Below, piece after piece: positions 60,874 to 64,000 of a stretch of 64,000 bases of DNA. Both the position numbers and the translations under genes were made by a program. The stretch is taken from the NCBI RefSeq assembly GCF_036077095.1, contig NZ_CP107960.1:5332001-5396000 (forward strand), read 5' to 3'. The notes beneath the pieces were generated by a model that worked only from the letters and a program-made list of their open reading frames with translations, did no database searches and had not been told where the DNA came from. Position 1 is the stretch's first letter. Each line of letters opens with the position of its first letter. This DNA comes from Streptomyces sp. NBC_00376. GTDB lineage: Bacteria; Actinomycetota; Actinomycetes; Streptomycetales; Streptomycetaceae.

Positions 60874-62214
60874 TCAGACCAGCGCCCCGCCCGGCAGCTC
60901 GACCTTCGCGCCCAGCTTCTCCAGCTTGTCCATGAAGTTCTCGTAGCCGCGGTTGATCAGGTCGATGCCGTGCACCCGCGACGTGCCCTGCGCCGCCAGC
61001 GCGGCGATCAGATACGAGAAACCGCCGCGCAGGTCCGGGATGACCAGGTCCGCGCCCTGCAGCCGGGTCGGCCCGGACACGACCGCCGAGTGCAGGAAGT
61101 TGCGCTGGCCGAAGCGGCAGTCGGAGCCGCCCAGGCACTCGCGGTAGAGCTGGATGTGCGCGCCCATCTGGTTGAGCGCGGAGGTGAAGCCGAGCCGCGA
61201 CTCGTACACCGTCTCGTGGACGATGGACAGGCCCGTGGCCTGCGTCAGGGCCACCACCAGCGGCTGCTGCCAGTCGGTCTGGAAACCGGGGTGCACGTCC
61301 GTCTCCAGGGCGATGGCGTTCAGCGCGCCGCCCGGGTGCCAGAAGCGGATGCCCTCGTCGTCGATCTCGAAGGCGCCGCCGACCCGGCGGAAGGTGTTGA
61401 GGAACGTCATCATCGAGCGCTGCTGTGCGCCCCGTACGTAGATGTTGCCCTCGGTGGCCAGCGCCGCGGACGCCCAGGAGGCCGCCTCCAGGCGGTCCGG
61501 GATGGCGCGGTGGGTATAACCGTCCAGCCGGTCGACACCGGTGATCCGGATCGTCCGGTCGGTGTCCATCGAGATGATCGCGCCCATCTTCTGCAGTACG
61601 CAGATGAGGTCCTCGATCTCCGGCTCCACGGCCGCGTTGGACAGTTCGGTGACGCCCTCGGCGAGCACCGCCGTCAGCAGCACCTGCTCGGTGGAGCCCA
61701 CCGACGGGTACGGCAGCCGGATCTTCGTGCCGCGCAGCCGCTGCGGGGCCTCCAGGTACTGCCCGTCCGCCCGCTTCTCGATGGTCGCGCCGAACTGCCG
61801 CAGCACGTCGAAGTGGAAGTCGATCGGCCGGCCGCCGATGTCGCAGCCGCCGAGCCCCGGGATGAACGCGTGGCCGAGCCGGTGCAGCAGCGGGCCGCAG
61901 AACAGGATCGGGATGCGCGAGGAGCCCGCGTGGGCGTCGATGTCGGCGACGTTGGCGCTCTCCACATGGGTCGGGTCCAGGATCAGCTCACCCGGCTCGT
62001 CACCGGGCCGGACCGTCACCCCGTGCAGCTGGAGCAGCCCCCGGACCACCCGCACGTCGCGGATGTCGGGCACGTTGCGCAGCCGGCTGGGCCCGCTGCC
62101 GAGCAGCGCGGCGACCATCGCCTTCGGCACCAGGTTCTTGGCGCCTCTGACGCGGATCTCGCCCTCCAGCGGGGTTCCGCCGTGGACAAGCAGGACATCG
62201 TCTGTGCCGGTCAT
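60874..62214 (-). CDS. murA: UDP-N-acetylglucosamine 1-carboxyvinyltransferase MurA
   Basis: The first committed enzyme of peptidoglycan synthesis, transferring enolpyruvate from PEP to UDP-GlcNAc; the target of fosfomycin. 446 aa. The N-terminal loop has VRGAKNLVPKAMVAALL (catalytic Lys; KN pair), and the PEP loop GLGGCDIGGRPIDFH contains Cys124, the residue fosfomycin alkylates, so the enzyme should be sensitive. EVETDMQP-like DVHPGFQTDWQQP and GGFSYLIAALAAQG follow. Streptomycetes have more than one murA; this hup-linked copy corresponds to the one I recall as murA2. Confidence 0.95.
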   Translation of the reverse strand: MTGTDDVLLVHGGTPLEGEIRVRGAKNLVPKAMVAALLGSGPSRLRNVPDIRDVRVVRGLLQLHGVTVRPGDEPGELILDPTHVESANVADIDAHAGSSRIPILFCGPLLHRLGHAFIPGLGGCDIGGRPIDFHFDVLRQFGATIEKRADGQYLEAPQRLRGTKIRLPYPSVGSTEQVLLTAVLAEGVTELSNAAVEPEIEDLICVLQKMGAIISMDTDRTIRITGVDRLDGYTHRAIPDRLEAASWASAALATEGNIYVRGAQQRSMMTFLNTFRRVGGAFEIDDEGIRFWHPGGALNAIALETDVHPGFQTDWQQPLVVALTQATGLSIVHETVYESRLGFTSALNQMGAHIQLYRECLGGSDCRFGQRNFLHSAVVSGPTRLQGADLVIPDLRGGFSYLIAALAAQGTSRVHGIDLINRGYENFMDKLEKLGAKVELPGGALV

Positions 62215-62490
62215 GAATCTCGCGTTCCGGAGTGGTCGGGCAGGGGGCCAAACGAAAGAGTAATGGCCGACTACCCCCATTCCGTAAGAGAACCGGGGGT
62301 GTACGAACGTCATGAATCCGCCACAACACGCTCTGCTCCCCGACTCTTGCGGAGGGTTACCGTCCGCAAGGCCCTCCGGATCGCGCGCTCCCCATGCATC
62401 CGTGCGCCCTGAGCTGCGCTCCGGCCCGGCCGGTGACCGGGCGGCCCGCTTGGTCCCCGCGGCGGGCGAAGATGCGGGATCATTTCTGCC

Positions 62491-63051
62491 ATGACGGAGG
62501 TGTCCTCGCTCACAGGGCGACTGCTCGTGGCCACACCCGCGCTCGCGGACCCGAATTTCGACCGTGCGGTGGTGCTCCTCCTCGACCACGACGAGGAGGG
62601 CTCACTCGGCGTGGTCCTGAACCGCCCGACCCCGGTCGGCGTCGGTGACATCCTCACGCCCTGGGCCGGCCTGACCGGCGAGCCGGACGTCGTCTTCCAG
62701 GGTGGCCCGGTCTCGCTCGACTCGGCGCTCGGCGTGGCCGTGATCCCCGGCGACGAGGGCCCGCTCGGCTGGCGCCGGGTGTACGGGGCGATCGGGCTGG
62801 TGGACCTGGAGGCGCCGCCGGAGTTGCTGGCCGCGGCGCTCGGCTCGCTGCGGATCTTCGCCGGGTACGCGGGCTGGGGCCCCGGACAGCTGGAGACCGA
62901 ACTGACCGAGGGCGCCTGGTACGTGGTCGAGTCCGAACCCGGGGACGTCTCCTTCCCGCGCCCGGAGCACCTCTGGCGCGCGGTCCTGCGCCGCCAGCGC
63001 AGCGAACTGGCGATGATCGCCACGTATCCGGACGACCCTTCGCTGAACTGA
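62491..63051 (+). CDS. YqgE/AlgH family protein
   Basis: A 186-aa cytosolic protein of the YqgE/AlgH (DUF179) family, fold known, function unclear. Features are LTGRLLVATPALADPNFDRAVVLLLDHDEEGSLGVVLNRPT, VFQGGPVSLDSALGVAV, RIFAGYAGWGPGQLETEL and the C-terminal PRPEHLWRAVLRRQ. Complete. It is divergent from murA across ~275 bp and 30 bp before the DUF3039 gene, with which it may be co-transcribed. Confidence 0.93.
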   Translation: MTEVSSLTGRLLVATPALADPNFDRAVVLLLDHDEEGSLGVVLNRPTPVGVGDILTPWAGLTGEPDVVFQGGPVSLDSALGVAVIPGDEGPLGWRRVYGAIGLVDLEAPPELLAAALGSLRIFAGYAGWGPGQLETELTEGAWYVVESEPGDVSFPRPEHLWRAVLRRQRSELAMIATYPDDPSLN

Positions 63052-63081
63052 AGCTCCGGGCGGTCGGTACCCTTGGCGGTT

Positions 63082-63375
63082 ATGAGCACTCTTGAGCCCG
63101 AGCGCGGGGCAGGTACCGGAACCCTCGTGGAACCGACGCCGCAGGTGTCGAACGGCGACGGCGACCACGAGCGCTACGCCCATTACGTCCAGAAGGACAA
63201 GATCATGGCGAGTGCCCTGGAGGGCACCCCCGTGGTCGCACTGTGCGGGAAGGTCTGGGTGCCGGGGCGCGACCCCAAGAAGTACCCGGTCTGTCCGATG
63301 TGCAAGGAGATCTACGAGTCCATGGGCGCCGGTGGCGACAAGGACAAGGGCAAGGGCGGCAAGGACAAGAAGTAG
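63082..63375 (+). CDS. DUF3039-family zinc-binding protein
   Basis: A 97-aa actinobacterial protein of unknown function. The core HERYAHYVQKDKIMASALEGTPVVALCGKVWVPGRDPKKYPVCPMCKEIYESM contains CG...CPMC, three cysteines fit to bind zinc or a cluster. The C-terminus is a flexible Lys/Gly tail (GKGGKDKK). The ATG at 63082 is the likely start. A 19-bp terminator hairpin follows. Confidence 0.9.
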   Translation: MSTLEPERGAGTGTLVEPTPQVSNGDGDHERYAHYVQKDKIMASALEGTPVVALCGKVWVPGRDPKKYPVCPMCKEIYESMGAGGDKDKGKGGKDKK

Positions 63376-63413
63376 CGAGAAGCGGGCCGGAGCCGTCCGG
63401 CGACCTCCGCTTC

Positions 63414-63457
63414 GGGCCCCCGGGGCACGCGTACGACGCGTGCCCCGGGGGCCCTTT
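63414..63457. terminator. Intrinsic terminator after DUF3039 gene
   Basis: A perfect 19-bp stem (GGGCCCCCGGGGCACGCGT with its complement) around an ACG loop, 63414-63454, then TTT. The following sequence repeats pieces of it imperfectly (GCCCTTTGCGTTGTACGGAC and GCCCTTCGCGTTGCACGGAC). Confidence 0.9.
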
Positions 63458-63522
63458 GCGTTGTACGGACGCGTGCCCCGAGAGGCCCTTCGCGTTGCAC
63501 GGACTGCTTCGCCGGGTCACAG

Positions 63523-63538
63523 AGTGGTAGAGACCACT
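63523..63538 (+). promoter_or_regulatory. DasR-responsive element (dre)
   Basis: AGTGGTAGAGACCACT matches the DasR operator consensus A(G/C)TGGTCTAGACCA(G/C)T at 14 of 16 positions, with perfect outer arms. It is ~95 bp before a DasA-like binding-protein gene and upstream of a TATGCT -10-like sequence (63601). DasR is the GntR-type repressor of chitin and N-acetylglucosamine genes, released by glucosamine-6-phosphate. Confidence 0.85.
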
Positions 63539-63633
63539 TGTCGGCGTCTGCGTGCGCACCTACTCTCCTGCCAGTTGTGCAGTACGAAACGCTCGTTGCG
63601 TATGCTGCAACGCCAACCGGTAGGGGTTCCCGG

Positions 63634-64000
63634 ATGAAGCTGTCTGCCCGAATTGCCGCCCCGGCCGCAGCCCTTGTGCTGGCGGGTCTCACCGCCACCG
63701 CATGCGCGCCGCAGACCTCCGACACCGGAGCCGAGGGGGACGAGAAGACCGGCACACTGCGTGTCTGGCTCTTCCAGGAAGTCGGCAACAAGCCCAAGGA
63801 GCAGGTCGTCGACGCGGCGGTCGCCGACTTCGAGAAGGCCCACAAGGACGCGGAGGTCGAGATCGAGTACATACCGGTCGACACCCGCGCCCAGCGCATC
63901 AAGGCGGCGTTCAACGACCCGAAGAGCGCCCCGGACCTCATCGAGTACGGCAACACCGACACCGCCGGATACGTCAAGGACGGCGGACTCGCCGATGTGA
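63634..64000 (+). CDS. Sugar ABC transporter substrate-binding lipoprotein, DasA-like (partial)
   Basis: The first ~122 residues of an extracellular solute-binding protein; the gene runs off the right edge. The signal peptide MKLSARIAAPAAALVLAGLTATAC ends in a lipobox (TATAC) giving an acylated cysteine at residue 24. The mature start LRVWLFQEVGNKPKEQVVDA and DTRAQRIKAAFNDPKSAPDLIEYGNTDTAGYVKDGGL closely resembles DasA, the chitobiose-binding protein, as I recall it. The DasR box upstream supports an amino-sugar substrate. Confidence 0.9.
   Translation, partial: MKLSARIAAPAAALVLAGLTATACAPQTSDTGAEGDEKTGTLRVWLFQEVGNKPKEQVVDAAVADFEKAHKDAEVEIEYIPVDTRAQRIKAAFNDPKSAPDLIEYGNTDTAGYVKDGGLADV

Overview
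The window comes from a high-GC actinomycete, almost certainly Streptomyces or a close relative. The evidence is the extreme G+C in third codon positions, the frequent GTG starts, a SmpB gene followed by a tmRNA with an ANTKRDS-type tag, FtsEX, HU, MurA, a large NAD-glutamate dehydrogenase, the PkaA/PkaB kinase pair, and apparent DasR and GlnR boxes. From memory, the order secA - NAD-GDH - pkaA/pkaB - prfB - ftsEX - smpB/ssrA - nnaR - malic enzyme - hup - murA matches the core arm of the S. coelicolor chromosome. No plasmid, phage or insertion sequence was seen.

Layout. 1-10.5 kb: the end of secA, a 1.3 kb G-rich degenerate repeat tract, small conserved genes (Rv3235 family, DUF6912, HAD, DJ-1/PfpI) and NAD-GDH. 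10.6-15.2 kb: a signalling group made of a PIN/NYN-like plus zinc-knuckle plus FHA fusion, a frameshifted remnant, and two paralogous Ser/Thr kinases. 15.3-29.5 kb: a cell-envelope polymer island. It holds a TagGH-type ABC exporter with a TetR regulator, two very large GT2-TagF polymerases flanking a decayed third copy, and a polyprenyl-phosphate-sugar module (GT-C enzyme, GT2-methyltransferase fusion, SMR-type flippase). 29.6-33.3 kb: a sugar ABC importer whose MalF-like subunit carries an SdrD-like periplasmic loop. 33.5-40.8 kb: an FHA-FtsK/EssC-like protein divergent from pkaA and pkaB.

40.9-54 kb: prfB, a sortase substrate with 18 TDAG repeats, a small zinc-ribbon membrane protein, ftsEX, an S41 peptidase, smpB and ssrA, a divergent MFS/LysR pair, a HemD-winged-helix regulator (NnaR-like) with a GlnR-like box, DUF4259, two GNAT enzymes and a CGNR protein. 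54-64 kb: an ECF sigma/anti-sigma pair, a HelD-like helicase, a strongly folded RNA ending in an intrinsic terminator ahead of malic enzyme, hup, murA, yqgE, DUF3039, and the start of a DasA-like sugar-binding lipoprotein behind a DasR box.

The best candidates for something undescribed are four. The first is the folded RNA at 58191-58340. The second is the kinase/FHA-nuclease group with its 11-bp-phased ACTTC array. The third is the GT-C/GT2-methyltransferase/flippase module in the teichoic-acid island. The fourth is a recurring pattern of short tandem triplications, several of them at gene ends.
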